64,000 nt of DNA from an uncultured Sphingobacteriaceae bacterium (GTDB lineage: Bacteria > Bacteroidota > Bacteroidia > Sphingobacteriales > Sphingobacteriaceae): NCBI GenBank assembly GCA_946480915.1, contig CAMLLO010000005.1:1-64000 (forward strand), written 5' to 3'. The position numbers and the translations under genes are program-made. This document shows positions 7,379-17,221 of this stretch, in pieces. Below the pieces are notes generated by a model. It had not been told where the DNA came from. It searched no databases and worked only from the letters and a program-made list of their open reading frames with translations. Within the stretch, counting starts at the first letter, position 1; every line of letters starts with the position of its first letter.

Positions 7379-10300
7379 ATGCAAATTCTCTCAAAATACA
7401 ACGAGACCTTTCAAAAAGCCCTTCAACGATTAAATGAAAACCAGCTTAAGGCGGTAAACCGCATAGAGGGGCCGGTACTGGTAATTGCTGGTCCGGGGAC
7501 AGGGAAAACACAAATACTTGCTGCCCGTATCGGGAAGATACTTTTAGATACTGATACGCAGCCTCATAATATACTTTGCCTTACCTATACCGATGCCGGG
7601 GCCGTGGCTATGCGCAAGCGGCTGTTTGACTTTATTGGTCCGGAGGCCTACCGGGTGAATATTTATACTTTCCATGCTTTTTGTAATGATATTATACAGG
7701 AGAACCTGGATTATTTCGGAAAGCTGGAACTGGATCCGATCTCTGACCTGGAGCGCATTGATTTATTCAGAAGGCTGGTAGACAGTTTCGGGAAGGATCA
7801 TCCTTTAAAGCGTTTCCGCGGGGATGTGTATTACGAGATTGGCCGTTTGCAGGAACTGTTTTCTATTATGAAGCGGGAGGATTGGTCGGCGACCTATATT
7901 TCTGAGAAGATTGACGAGTTTAAGGATCTGGTAGAATGCTGTGAACCCGACTCGGCCTATTATAAAACTTATAAATACGCTAAGAAGTACTTAAATAAGG
8001 AGGCGGGTTCGCTAAAGCCGGCCTTTACTGAGCTGTGCGAAAAGCTCGAGCTGCTGCGTGCGGCGGTAAATGAGTATCCGCGTTACCAGAAAATGATGCA
8101 AGACGCCCACCGTTATGATTATGATGACATGATTATTTGGGTGCTGGATGCCTTTAAGGCGGATGAAAATTTTCTGCTGAATTACCAGGAGCGCTACCAG
8201 TATATTTTGGTGGATGAATACCAGGATACGAGCGGTGCGCAGAATGAGCTGATTAGTTTATTGATTAGTTACTGGGAAACGCCGAATATTTTTGTTGTGG
8301 GCGATGATGATCAGTCGATTTTTCGTTTCCAGGGGGCCAACGTTCAGAACATAGAGGATTATAACAGCAGGTATGCGAAGGATCTGTACCGTGTAATGCT
8401 GACAGATAATTACCGTTCGAGTCAGCATATATTGGACACGGCCCGGGTGCTTATTGAACACAATACCGAACGGGTGAACCTGCCGGGACTGAGCAAGTTT
8501 TTGAATGCGAAGAATGAAGTGCATTTAGACAGCAAGGTGATTCCGGAGATAAAAGCTTATTCGAGCCAGTTTCATGAGTTTGCGGCGATAACTGCTGAGA
8601 TTTCGCAACTGATTGAAAAGGGAACTGCGCCGGAAGAAATTGCGGTGATTTATAAGGAGCATCGCTCGGGTTTGGAGCTGGCCAGGTATTTCCATCTGAA
8701 AGGCATCCCGATTAATACTAAGCGGAAGGTTAATATTCTGACTGAGCCTTTCGGACAAAAAATAGTGAACATTCTGCGCTATCTGGCGATTGAGAATGAG
8801 TTTCCGTTTAAGGGGGATGAGTTGCTGTTTAAGATCATGCATTATGATTTTTACGAGATTGCGCCCATAGATGCTGCCAAGATTAGTGTGGAGGTTAGCG
8901 AGCACAACAAAAATCATAAAGACAAAACATCGATCCGTTCAAAGATTCAGCAGATAGCGCAAAAAACCGGACTGACCTTGTTTGATACCGAGAGCCATAA
9001 ACAGATTAAACGCTTAAGCGAGGATCTGGAGTTCTGGATAAAGGAATCGAATAACCTGACGATTCAGAACCTGTTCGAAAAGATTATGGTGCGTGGGGGA
9101 ATTTTGGCCTACATTCTGAAATCGCCTGATAAAACCTGGCTGATGCAGGTGATCTCCTCTCTGTTTAATTTCCTGAAAGAGGAAACTCGAAAAAAGCCGG
9201 ATCTGGCGCTGAAGGATTTTATTACTTTATTGGATTTATTGGAAGAAAACGATTTGTCGCTCGAGCTGCATCAAACTATTTTCCACCAGCAAGGGGTGAA
9301 TTTCCTTACCTGCCATGGCTCTAAAGGTTTGGAGTTTGAGCATGTGTACCTGATTGGCAGCACGAAAAATGTGTGGGAGAAGAAACGCAAAATGAGTTCG
9401 GGCTATAAATTACCGGATACGGTATTTTCTTCGCTGCCATCATCCAGCAACGAAGAAGAGTTGCGGCGCTTGTTTTATGTAGCAATTACCCGGGCGAAGA
9501 AGCATTTAACGATTTCTTTCCCCGAGCTGGATGCGAAAGGAAAGGATTTGGAGCCGACGGTATTTATCGGAGAGATTCTTTCGAAAACTGATCATGTTAT
9601 TCAGCGGAGGGAAGTTGCTGAGGATATTCTGACGGATTTCTTCGTACTGCAGTTTACTGAAGATGATAAGCCATCTGTCGGTTTGATCGATAAAGAGTAC
9701 ATCACCAAACTATTGCAGAACTACTCTTTGAGCGTTACGCATTTGAACAATTACCTGGATTGTCCGCTTAAATTCTATTTCCAGAACCTGATACAGGTGC
9801 CGAGCGGCAAGAACGAAACCATGACCTTTGGATCGGCGGTGCATTGGGCGCTGAACAAGCTGTTCCGCTCTTTGCAGGAGAACGATAACGAGTTTCATGG
9901 TTTGAATAAGTTTCTGGATGATTTTTACTGGTACATGAAACGCAACCGCGAAGCATTTACGGATGAGCAGTATAAGCGCAGAATTGAATATGGGGAAAAG
10001 ATTCTTCCCGACTTTTACAATAAGTATTTAGATACCTGGGAGAAAGTTACCGTAACCGAATACGCCATTAAAAATGTGGAGGTTGATGGTGTGCCGATTA
10101 AAGGGGTGCTGGATAAGCTGGAGTTTAAAGGAAGCCAGGTAAATGTGGTGGATTATAAAACCGGAAGCTTTGAGCGTGCGAAGTCGAAGTTTAAAGGTCC
10201 GGATGAGAAAAACCCGAACGGGGGCGATTACTGGAGACAGGCGGTGTTCTATAAAATTTTGGTTGAAAACGACAGGCGGAAGAACTGGGAAGTGCTGAGT

Positions 10301-10537
10301 ACAGAGTTTGATTTTATTGAGCCGGAAAAGAATGATTATCATAAACAGCCTGTTCTGATTAAACCGGAAGATCTGACTTTGGTGCGGACGCAGATTAAAG
10401 AATCGTATCAAAAGATCTTGAATCACGAGTTCACAGGTTGTGGGAAAGAGGATTGTAACTGGTGTGCATTTGTGCGAAGCAATTTTAGCAAAACCGAAGA
10501 TCTGCTGGAAGATTTGGGTATGGAAGAATCGGCTTAA
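7379..10537 (+). CDS. UvrD-like helicase fused to RecB/AddB-type nuclease
   Basis: A 1052-residue SF1A helicase-nuclease. Helicase motifs: Walker A GPGTGKT (38-44), TYTDAGAVAMRKR, TFHAFC, Walker B LVDEYQDTS (about 278-286), GDDDQSIFRFQGA (about 307-319), TCHGSKGLEFE (about 642-652) and LFYVAITRAKKHL (about 698-710). The C-terminal third is a PD-(D/E)XK nuclease: GSAVHWAL, GVLDKLE (about 909) and VVDYKTG (about 923). One Cys at about 795 (LDCPLKFYF) plus CGKEDCNWC near 1021-1029 make the four-cysteine pattern that binds an iron-sulfur cluster in AddB-type nucleases. Likely role: DNA end processing or repair; a link to the neighbouring defence genes is possible but unproven, since it is on the opposite strand and has the base composition of the core genome. 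Stand-alone, with 226 bp after it. Confidence 0.88.
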   Translation: MQILSKYNETFQKALQRLNENQLKAVNRIEGPVLVIAGPGTGKTQILAARIGKILLDTDTQPHNILCLTYTDAGAVAMRKRLFDFIGPEAYRVNIYTFHAFCNDIIQENLDYFGKLELDPISDLERIDLFRRLVDSFGKDHPLKRFRGDVYYEIGRLQELFSIMKREDWSATYISEKIDEFKDLVECCEPDSAYYKTYKYAKKYLNKEAGSLKPAFTELCEKLELLRAAVNEYPRYQKMMQDAHRYDYDDMIIWVLDAFKADENFLLNYQERYQYILVDEYQDTSGAQNELISLLISYWETPNIFVVGDDDQSIFRFQGANVQNIEDYNSRYAKDLYRVMLTDNYRSSQHILDTARVLIEHNTERVNLPGLSKFLNAKNEVHLDSKVIPEIKAYSSQFHEFAAITAEISQLIEKGTAPEEIAVIYKEHRSGLELARYFHLKGIPINTKRKVNILTEPFGQKIVNILRYLAIENEFPFKGDELLFKIMHYDFYEIAPIDAAKISVEVSEHNKNHKDKTSIRSKIQQIAQKTGLTLFDTESHKQIKRLSEDLEFWIKESNNLTIQNLFEKIMVRGGILAYILKSPDKTWLMQVISSLFNFLKEETRKKPDLALKDFITLLDLLEENDLSLELHQTIFHQQGVNFLTCHGSKGLEFEHVYLIGSTKNVWEKKRKMSSGYKLPDTVFSSLPSSSNEEELRRLFYVAITRAKKHLTISFPELDAKGKDLEPTVFIGEILSKTDHVIQRREVAEDILTDFFVLQFTEDDKPSVGLIDKEYITKLLQNYSLSVTHLNNYLDCPLKFYFQNLIQVPSGKNETMTFGSAVHWALNKLFRSLQENDNEFHGLNKFLDDFYWYMKRNREAFTDEQYKRRIEYGEKILPDFYNKYLDTWEKVTVTEYAIKNVEVDGVPIKGVLDKLEFKGSQVNVVDYKTGSFERAKSKFKGPDEKNPNGGDYWRQAVFYKILVENDRRKNWEVLSTEFDFIEPEKNDYHKQPVLIKPEDLTLVRTQIKESYQKILNHEFTGCGKEDCNWCAFVRSNFSKTEDLLEDLGMEESA

Positions 10538-10763
10538 AGAGTTGACAAACAGAATTTAGCAGCCGAATATTATCGATTTAATAAATAAAAAAATAATTAA
10601 AACCAAAATCTGTTCCCATTACAGGACAAAACAGTGTAGTTATTTGGGGAAAGTGATTACTAAATTACACATTTCATTAAAAACTCAAATAATTCTTAAT
10701 ATTTTCTCAAAAAATGTAAACAATGTTTGCTAAAAATAGGTAGTAACTGTACTTATTGAAATC

Positions 10764-12146
10764 ATGCAAACGAGATACCTCTACCTGTTAAGGTTCATTT
10801 TAGGCTTAAGTGACCTTATACTCATTAACATCTGTTTTTTTGTTGGCTTTCACCTGGCCAACAGGTTTGGTGGCAATATAGACAATGACATTTACCGCCA
10901 GAATATATTAACCTGTAACCTGATCTGGTTTTTGTGCACGAGCATGTTCAGGTTATATGGAGAACACACCATCTATAAGTTGGAGCTGATTTACCGGGCT
11001 ACCTGGCGAAGTATAGCTTTACATGCTTTTTTATTTTTGATATACCTGTTTTTTACCAACCACATAACCTTTCCACGAGAATTTCTAGCTGCGTTTTACT
11101 CGCTTGTAGTTTTAGGATTTCTTTTAAGCCGGTTTACCGGGACGGCTTTCCAGGAAATGCTCCTTCGCAACTTCGACCTCAGGAAAGCAGTAGCTGTATT
11201 GGGTATGAATCCGGGCGGATTAAAATTAGCGGCTTTTCTTGAGCAGCAAAGCAGTGTAAATTTTGTGGGCTTTTTAGGTGAAGAAGGATTTTACGTTGAT
11301 CCGAACGGTCAATTGCTGCCAGCTGCTTCAGAGCAATTGAAAAAAGCAGCAACTGCCGGTGTGAAAGAGGTCTTTGTATCGCTTACGCCGGATAGGATGG
11401 AAGATATTCCTCATTTGTTGAAAGAGGGCGAGAGGCAATGCGTGCGATTGAAGTTCGTACCCGACTTTACCTCGGGGCAGGCCTCTTTCAGAATTGATCA
11501 CATGGGCGGTTTTCCGGTATTATGTGTGCGTAAGGAGCCTTTGGAGGATATTGAAAACAGGGTGAAAAAACGCTTTCTCGATGTGACTTTCAGCTTATTT
11601 GTAATCGTATTTATTTTTAGCTGGCTATACCCGATCCTGGCCCTGCTGATCAAAATGCAAAGTCCCGGTCCGGTACTGTTTAAACAGTTAAGGAGCGGCA
11701 GAGATAATCAGCCTTTCTGGTGCTACAAGTTCAGGAGCATGCGAATGAATGACGATAGTAATAAACGCCAGGCCAGTAAAAACGACGACAGGATAACACC
11801 GATCGGCAAATTTATGCGCCGCACCAGTCTTGACGAACTTCCACAATTTTTCAATGTATTGTTCGGGCACATGAGCGTTATCGGCCCAAGACCGCATATG
11901 CTGAGCCACACCGAAGAATATCGTGCCCTTATTGATAAATATATGGTTCGCCAGTTCTTGAAACCAGGAATAAGCGGATGGGCTCAGGTGAACGGATATC
12001 GTGGAGAAACCAGGGAGCAGTGGCTGATGGAAAAGCGGGTGGAGCATGATATCTGGTACATGGAAAACTGGTCGGCAATGCTTGATATCAGAATCATTTT
12101 CATGACGGTGATCAACATTTTCCGGGGTGAAGAAAATGCCTACTAA
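10764..12146 (+). CDS. Undecaprenyl-phosphate sugar phosphotransferase (WcaJ/ExoY-like)
   Basis: A 460-residue polyprenyl glycosylphosphotransferase that would attach the first sugar-1-phosphate to undecaprenyl phosphate and so start repeat-unit synthesis at the inner membrane. Four to five transmembrane helices fill residues 8-125. A Rossmann-like segment follows (AVLGMNPGG, about 143-151), then one further membrane helix and the bacterial sugar transferase domain from about 267: KFRSMR (about 322), SLDELPQFFNVL (about 354), GPRPHM (about 374) and GWAQVNGYRGET (about 405). Glucose is the usual substrate of WcaJ relatives; the substrate here is not shown. First gene of the exopolysaccharide locus. 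Confidence 0.9.
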   Translation: MQTRYLYLLRFILGLSDLILINICFFVGFHLANRFGGNIDNDIYRQNILTCNLIWFLCTSMFRLYGEHTIYKLELIYRATWRSIALHAFLFLIYLFFTNHITFPREFLAAFYSLVVLGFLLSRFTGTAFQEMLLRNFDLRKAVAVLGMNPGGLKLAAFLEQQSSVNFVGFLGEEGFYVDPNGQLLPAASEQLKKAATAGVKEVFVSLTPDRMEDIPHLLKEGERQCVRLKFVPDFTSGQASFRIDHMGGFPVLCVRKEPLEDIENRVKKRFLDVTFSLFVIVFIFSWLYPILALLIKMQSPGPVLFKQLRSGRDNQPFWCYKFRSMRMNDDSNKRQASKNDDRITPIGKFMRRTSLDELPQFFNVLFGHMSVIGPRPHMLSHTEEYRALIDKYMVRQFLKPGISGWAQVNGYRGETREQWLMEKRVEHDIWYMENWSAMLDIRIIFMTVINIFRGEENAY

Positions 12147-12261
12147 CAGGGATTTTTTCTTAGGCTACAGTTAACGGTTTTGCTTAAAACAAACAACTTT
12201 TAAATGATAGTGTTCATTTATCATATTAACTATTAACCACTTAAAACTAAAAACAACTCAT

Positions 12262-13047
12262 ATGAAAGGTACTCTTACGAAAAGACAATTTTTGACCAGA
12301 AGAAGTGCTTTTACGCTAAATTGCGTATTAGTACTTGGCTTATTTCTGAGCTTATCATCCTGCAGATCTTACCAGGAGATCCCATATTTTCAAGATCTAA
12401 CCAGAAAATCAGTAACGCAGGAGCAAATCAACAATTATTCTCCGCTGATTATACAGCCGAATGACATTATTGGCGTGAATGTAATGAGCTTAAATGCTGA
12501 TGCGTCTGCGGCTTTTAATTACAATCCTGAAAACAACCCGAATACCGGATATGTGGTAAACCAAAACGGCGAAATTAAATTGCCATTGGTAGGTGTGGTT
12601 AAAGTGGCAGGATTAAGTACCGAACAGGTACGCACTCAACTGCAAAAATCTTTGCTTACCTATCTCAAGGAGCCTACGGTTAACGTTCGCGTTTTAAACT
12701 TCAAGGTTTCTGTGCTGGGAGATGTAATGCGTCCGGATGTGTATACTGTGCCTGGAGAAAGAATTACTATTCCGGAGGCGCTGAGCCTGGCCGGAGACTT
12801 AAACATTACCGGCTTGCGTAATATTTTACTAATCCGCGAGATTAATGGTAAACGAGAATATGTTCCGATTGATTTAAAATCTAAGGCGCTTTTTAACTCG
12901 GAATATTATTACCTGAAAAATAATGATATGATTTACGTAGATCCTCATAAAACTAAATTACAAATTGCTGAAAACAACAAATTTAGTGTAGGACTGACTG
13001 TTCTTTCAATTCTCGCATTTGCTGCCACCCAAGCCCTTATAAGATAA
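12262..13047 (+). CDS. Polysaccharide export lipoprotein (Wza-like)
   Basis: A 261-residue outer-membrane export protein. The N-terminus is a lipoprotein signal with lipobox LSSC (Cys34). A poly_export domain follows (about 60-145, IQPNDIIGVNVMSL ... GEIKLPLVGVVKVAG), then an SLBB domain (about 148-225, VSVLGDVMRPDVYTVPG) and a hydrophobic C-terminal helix. It should form the exit channel for the polymer with the Wzc-like protein encoded next; the two genes overlap by one base (TAATG), so they are translationally coupled. Confidence 0.92.
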   Translation: MKGTLTKRQFLTRRSAFTLNCVLVLGLFLSLSSCRSYQEIPYFQDLTRKSVTQEQINNYSPLIIQPNDIIGVNVMSLNADASAAFNYNPENNPNTGYVVNQNGEIKLPLVGVVKVAGLSTEQVRTQLQKSLLTYLKEPTVNVRVLNFKVSVLGDVMRPDVYTVPGERITIPEALSLAGDLNITGLRNILLIREINGKREYVPIDLKSKALFNSEYYYLKNNDMIYVDPHKTKLQIAENNKFSVGLTVLSILAFAATQALIR

Positions 13048-15404
13048 TGACAACAATGACTGCACCTCAAACAGAGATTTACCCGGTATTTGAAACTGAA
13101 TCTTCGTCCAGTTTCCGGGAGACTCTTGACAAGTATTTGTATCACTGGCCCCTGTTTGTAATAGGTTTACTTTTTACGCTGGCTTGTGCATTCATTTACC
13201 TGAGAACTACTGATCCTGTTTATGAAGCTAAGGCAACGTTGCTGATACAAGATGAAAAGAAAACAACCAAGGAAGACCCTGCCCTTCAGGAAATCGACCT
13301 CACCGCTGGCTCTAAACTGGCAGAAAATGAGGTGGAGGTTTTAAAGTCGCGGCAATTAATTAACCTGGTTGTTAGAGACTTGCAATTGGGAACGGTGTAT
13401 TCTAAAAAACGGCGAGTGACGGAGGAAGATTTATATGGAAAGAGTCCGGTAAAACTTACCTTATTGAGGTCTTCCGGCGATTTGCACGGACAGGCTCTTA
13501 AAGTGATAATTAAAGACAAGAATTATTTTTACCTGAAAGATGCTGATGGAGAAATGAAAACTCTGCGTTTTAACAAAGCGTACAAAAACAGCATTGGAAC
13601 ATGGAAGCTGGAGCCAACAGACTTTTTGGGAGATTATAAAGACAGTGAAATTAAAATTACTGTGAACGACCCTGAAGCTGTTGCTACTCAAGTTCAGGCT
13701 GATCTGAGTGCTACACTTTTAAATAAACAGGCTCCGGCAATTGGTTTGTCGATTGTTGATCCTGTTGCAAAGCGCGGTAAAGATATTCTGAACCAGCTTA
13801 TCACTCATTACAATCAGGCTACAATTTCCGAAAAGAACAGAATAACACAAAGCACTCTTAATTTCATTGATCAGCGGCTTGATTCGCTTGCGAAAGAATT
13901 AAACACCGCCGAGAAAGAAGTTGAAGGCTTTAGAAGCAGCAGAGGTTTAACTGATATTTCTTCGCAATCGCAGGTTTATCTTGAAAATGTTCAGAACAGT
14001 GATAACCAGCTGAATCAGGTAAATGTGCAGTTAAGCGTTATTCAAGGTATCGAACGGTATATCAATTCGGGCGCTAACAATCGTGTTCCTTCAACATTAG
14101 GAATAGAAGATCCGGCTCTGAATAGCTCCATCGGACAGTTAGCACAGCTACAGCTTGAAAGAGAGAAGTTGCTGGCAACTACTCCGGAAGGAAGTCCATT
14201 GTTTGAGCCTGTAAACAGGCAGATTCAAACAACTAAAGCTTCTATCAGAGAAAGTGTGCGGAATATCAAATCATCTTTACTGGCTACCAAAAATCAGTTG
14301 CAGTCGTTCAACTCACAATTTGAATCGTCTATCCGGAGTATACCCGGACAAGAGAGACAATATGTAGGCATGAAAAGACAGCAGGGTGTTAAAGAAGGGC
14401 TTTATGTTTATTTACTGCAAAAACGTGAAGAAATTTCGTTGAGCTATGCCTCTACTATTGCAGATGCCCGGATTGTGGATAATGCTTATGTAGGCTTTGT
14501 AAAAAACCCTAAAACACCTTTGGTATATAGCATGGCATTTTTGCTGGGTTTGGTGCTGCCGGTAAGTTTTATGTATGGCCGCGATAAAATTCATAACCGC
14601 ATAACTAACCGCAAGGAAATTGAAGATATCATCGGCAATCCGATTTTAGGCGAGCTGTCGTATGAAAAGACTAAATCTCCGATCGTTGCTCTCGATAAAA
14701 GTAATTTTGTAATTGGCGAAGAGTTTAGAACCTTACGTACCAACCTGAATTTCCTGCATGAGAAAAAACAGAGCGGTAGGGTAACTTTACTTACTTCGAG
14801 TATCGCCGGCGAAGGAAAAAGTTTTGTGAGCAGTAATCTCGCGCTTACTCTTGCGGCTTCATCGCGCAAAACAATTCTATTAGAGCTGGATTTGAGAAAG
14901 CCAAAGGTTTCTCAAATGTTTAAACTTCCGCATGCCCACCCCGGTATTAGTAATTACCTCAACGGTGGTTCTTCTATCGAGGACATTATTCAGCCTTCGG
15001 GGGTTCATCCTAATCTGGATATTATCGGAAGCGGACCATTCCCTTCTAATCCATCCGAGCTTTTGGAATTGCCTGAAGTGGATGTTTTGTTTGCATGGCT
15101 TCGCGCAAATTACGACGATGTAATCATCGACACTCCGCCCATTAACCTGGTAACGGATGCGATGATTTTGACAGGCGTTGCAGATGTAACACTGTATATC
15201 ATCCAGCAAGGGTATACCTACAAGTCGCTGTTACCATTTATCAAGAAGCTATTTGTCGACCAGCACTTCCCGAAAATGAAGATTGTTTTTAACGGTATTG
15301 AAAAAGGCCGCTACGGTTACGGTAAAAACTATGGCAATAATTACTATCAGGAGGATATTAAAAGCCGGAATTCCTTCTTTAAAGATTTCTCTAAGAGACT
15401 TTAA
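13047..15404 (+). CDS. Wzc-like chain-length protein with tyrosine kinase domain
   Basis: A 785-residue polysaccharide co-polymerase. The Wzz-type N-terminus has a first membrane helix at about 34-52, a long periplasmic coiled-coil part and a second helix at about 495-510. The cytoplasmic BY-kinase follows: Walker A SSIAGEGKS (about 582-590), Walker A' LLELDLRKPK (about 611-620) and Walker B VIIDTPP (about 691-697). A C-terminal tyrosine cluster (RYGYGKNYGNNYYQ) is the expected autophosphorylation site. With the Wza-like protein it would control polymer length and export; the PHP phosphatase at 38924-39661 is the likely antagonist. Internal ATG three codons later is an alternative start. Confidence 0.92.
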   Translation: MTTMTAPQTEIYPVFETESSSSFRETLDKYLYHWPLFVIGLLFTLACAFIYLRTTDPVYEAKATLLIQDEKKTTKEDPALQEIDLTAGSKLAENEVEVLKSRQLINLVVRDLQLGTVYSKKRRVTEEDLYGKSPVKLTLLRSSGDLHGQALKVIIKDKNYFYLKDADGEMKTLRFNKAYKNSIGTWKLEPTDFLGDYKDSEIKITVNDPEAVATQVQADLSATLLNKQAPAIGLSIVDPVAKRGKDILNQLITHYNQATISEKNRITQSTLNFIDQRLDSLAKELNTAEKEVEGFRSSRGLTDISSQSQVYLENVQNSDNQLNQVNVQLSVIQGIERYINSGANNRVPSTLGIEDPALNSSIGQLAQLQLEREKLLATTPEGSPLFEPVNRQIQTTKASIRESVRNIKSSLLATKNQLQSFNSQFESSIRSIPGQERQYVGMKRQQGVKEGLYVYLLQKREEISLSYASTIADARIVDNAYVGFVKNPKTPLVYSMAFLLGLVLPVSFMYGRDKIHNRITNRKEIEDIIGNPILGELSYEKTKSPIVALDKSNFVIGEEFRTLRTNLNFLHEKKQSGRVTLLTSSIAGEGKSFVSSNLALTLAASSRKTILLELDLRKPKVSQMFKLPHAHPGISNYLNGGSSIEDIIQPSGVHPNLDIIGSGPFPSNPSELLELPEVDVLFAWLRANYDDVIIDTPPINLVTDAMILTGVADVTLYIIQQGYTYKSLLPFIKKLFVDQHFPKMKIVFNGIEKGRYGYGKNYGNNYYQEDIKSRNSFFKDFSKRL

Positions 15405-15430
15405 AGATCCCCTGAATATTGGCGCAGAAC

Positions 15431-15466
15431 AAAAGCATTATCTCTTATCTGAGGGATAGTGCTTTT
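15431..15466 (+). terminator. Hairpin downstream of the wzc-like gene
   Basis: Arms aaaagcattatc and gatagtgctttt pair over 12 bp with one wobble around an 11-12 base loop. It lies 27 bp after the stop codon. The T-run is part of the stem's right arm rather than after it, so termination may be partial. Confidence 0.5.
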
Positions 15467-15499
15467 GAGCCGCCGGGGGTTTGATAAGCGGATCGACAC

Positions 15500-15526
15500 A
15501 GGAACTTTACCAGGTTCTTTTTTTTA
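15500..15526 (+). terminator. Weak stem followed by an eight-T run
   Basis: A short gaac/gttc stem is followed directly by tttttttt. The second of three hairpins in the 222-bp gap ahead of the polymerase-like gene. Confidence 0.4.
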
Positions 15527-15540
15527 CAGAATTCTATTAT

Positions 15541-15577
15541 GCTTCAATGTTGTGATTCTGCGTCATGACATTGAAGC
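15541..15577. promoter_or_regulatory. Strong 15-bp hairpin 50 bp upstream of the first polymerase gene
   Basis: gcttcaatgt at 15541 pairs perfectly with acattgaagc ending at 15577, and the stem extends to 15 bp if two G-U pairs are allowed. There is no T-run after it. It may be a protein-binding dyad, or a leader RNA element for the gene at 15627. Confidence 0.5.
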
Positions 15578-15626
15578 TTATAAATGATATCTGATTCTTT
15601 AATTACAGAAAGACAATCGTTAATAA

Positions 15627-17168
15627 ATGCAGTACTCAAATCCATCGATACCAATGCCAAGCCGTGTCGGGCGGACCGTAAATTATCCCAAGTATGGTGA
15701 TTTAAGTAACCTTATTGAGCTTAAAAAAGTTGCTAAGTCTTGTCTGTACGCCAATTTTGGTGCTTCATTTATCTATTTCGTTTCTTTTTTACTTGTCCCC
15801 GATTCGCATACCCTTGCGGTAAGCTGCGGAGTATTAGCAATTCTGATTTCCTTGACACCGCTGTATTATGCAATTTCAAACAAACGTTTTGAAACACTTT
15901 TCAGCTGCATCAGCATTTTCAATATAGCGCCTATCTGGTTTTTATATCTTGAAGCAGTTTTGCCGGGTTATGATGCGTTTGTTTACAGTCCGCCTGTATA
16001 CCGCATGGAAGCTTTTTTCTGGATCGCCATCTTCCTGGTATTTGCGAACATGTTCTATCTGCTTCTCTGGAAAACGGGAACCGAATTTTCAATAAATGTG
16101 TTTTCTTTTCTAAGAAGTGTAAGGATCAAACCAGGCACCTATGCCTTTTTAACCATTCTTGCCTTTGTAATACCTTTAACGGGATTTTACTTTTATTACG
16201 GATCTGTAGATAAACTCTGGATTTGGTTAACGGCCGGGCGTTCTGATGCCGGAAAGGAATTAGTTGAAGCATCTGTTGGGCGCTACGGAGGCTTGATGAA
16301 TCCACTTAACTATCTTTTTATGTTAACCCCCATGTTTGGGGCAATTGCTATCGTTTCATATAAACGATGGACAGGGATTATGCCGGTACTCTGCATCCTG
16401 CTTTCATTTGCTGTAATTTTTGTATTCTTTTTAGGCGGTTCCCGCGGAACAATGATGTTCGTGGCAGCACCGGTGCTGTTTTTTATTTTTTATTATAACT
16501 GGCATCATGGACTGAAATTCTGGATTCCTGCGCTGCTTTCTGTCTTTTTACTGATCGGAGTGATGGAGTTTCAAGTCCGGTTTAGAGGTAATCTGCTGGA
16601 AGTAATGTCAAATCCGGAGAAGGCGGCTAAAGAAAATGATTTAAAATCAGTCACAACATTTGATCCTTCACACTCACATCGCGATAATAATACCTATTTG
16701 CTTTGCCTGGCTATAAAGGGGTATCCCGACAAGTATAAGTTTCAGGGCTTCAGCGATCTGTTTGCGATTTTGGTAAACCCAATACCCCGAGCTATCTGGC
16801 CTAATAAACCGGTGTTGGGAGGGGCGAAAGATCTTTCGGAGCAATCTCAGTTCATTCTTGACGGTCCTCTGTTTATGGGTACAACAAGTTTAACCTATTC
16901 TGTTGTAGGCGAGGCGTACATGCAACAAGGTGTTTGGGGATTATTGGTGTACGGGGCTATTTATGGCCTGTTTGTGCTCTTTTTTGATGGAACAATATTT
17001 TATACCAGGTCTAAACAGCCTTTGGCCGCAGGTATCTTGGGTGCTGGTGTGTTTCTCTCTTTTTGGGGATTCAGGTCTTTCTTTGCACTGATGTCATTTG
17101 TATACCCTATCGGATTATTGATAGTCAGTATCATTATAATTCAAGCTTTAAGAAGAGCATTAAAATAA
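15627..17168 (+). CDS. Polysaccharide polymerase-like membrane protein (Wzy-like), copy 1
   Basis: A 513-residue protein with about 10-12 membrane helices and a large soluble loop around residues 315-410 that includes FQVRFRGN, NPEKAAKENDL, SHRDNNTY and NPIPRAIWPNKPVLGGAK. This topology and its place between the Wzc-like protein and glycosyltransferases fit an oligosaccharide repeat-unit polymerase. The alternative is an O-antigen ligase-type enzyme. The next gene is a close paralog (roughly 70% identical by eye), so this is a tandem duplication. It is separated from wzc by three hairpins, which suggests independent control. Confidence 0.7.
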   Translation: MQYSNPSIPMPSRVGRTVNYPKYGDLSNLIELKKVAKSCLYANFGASFIYFVSFLLVPDSHTLAVSCGVLAILISLTPLYYAISNKRFETLFSCISIFNIAPIWFLYLEAVLPGYDAFVYSPPVYRMEAFFWIAIFLVFANMFYLLLWKTGTEFSINVFSFLRSVRIKPGTYAFLTILAFVIPLTGFYFYYGSVDKLWIWLTAGRSDAGKELVEASVGRYGGLMNPLNYLFMLTPMFGAIAIVSYKRWTGIMPVLCILLSFAVIFVFFLGGSRGTMMFVAAPVLFFIFYYNWHHGLKFWIPALLSVFLLIGVMEFQVRFRGNLLEVMSNPEKAAKENDLKSVTTFDPSHSHRDNNTYLLCLAIKGYPDKYKFQGFSDLFAILVNPIPRAIWPNKPVLGGAKDLSEQSQFILDGPLFMGTTSLTYSVVGEAYMQQGVWGLLVYGAIYGLFVLFFDGTIFYTRSKQPLAAGILGAGVFLSFWGFRSFFALMSFVYPIGLLIVSIIIIQALRRALK

Positions 17169-17221
17169 GAATTGATGGAGAGCGGATGGAATATAGAATT
17201 GTTTAAAAATGTTTATGCACT

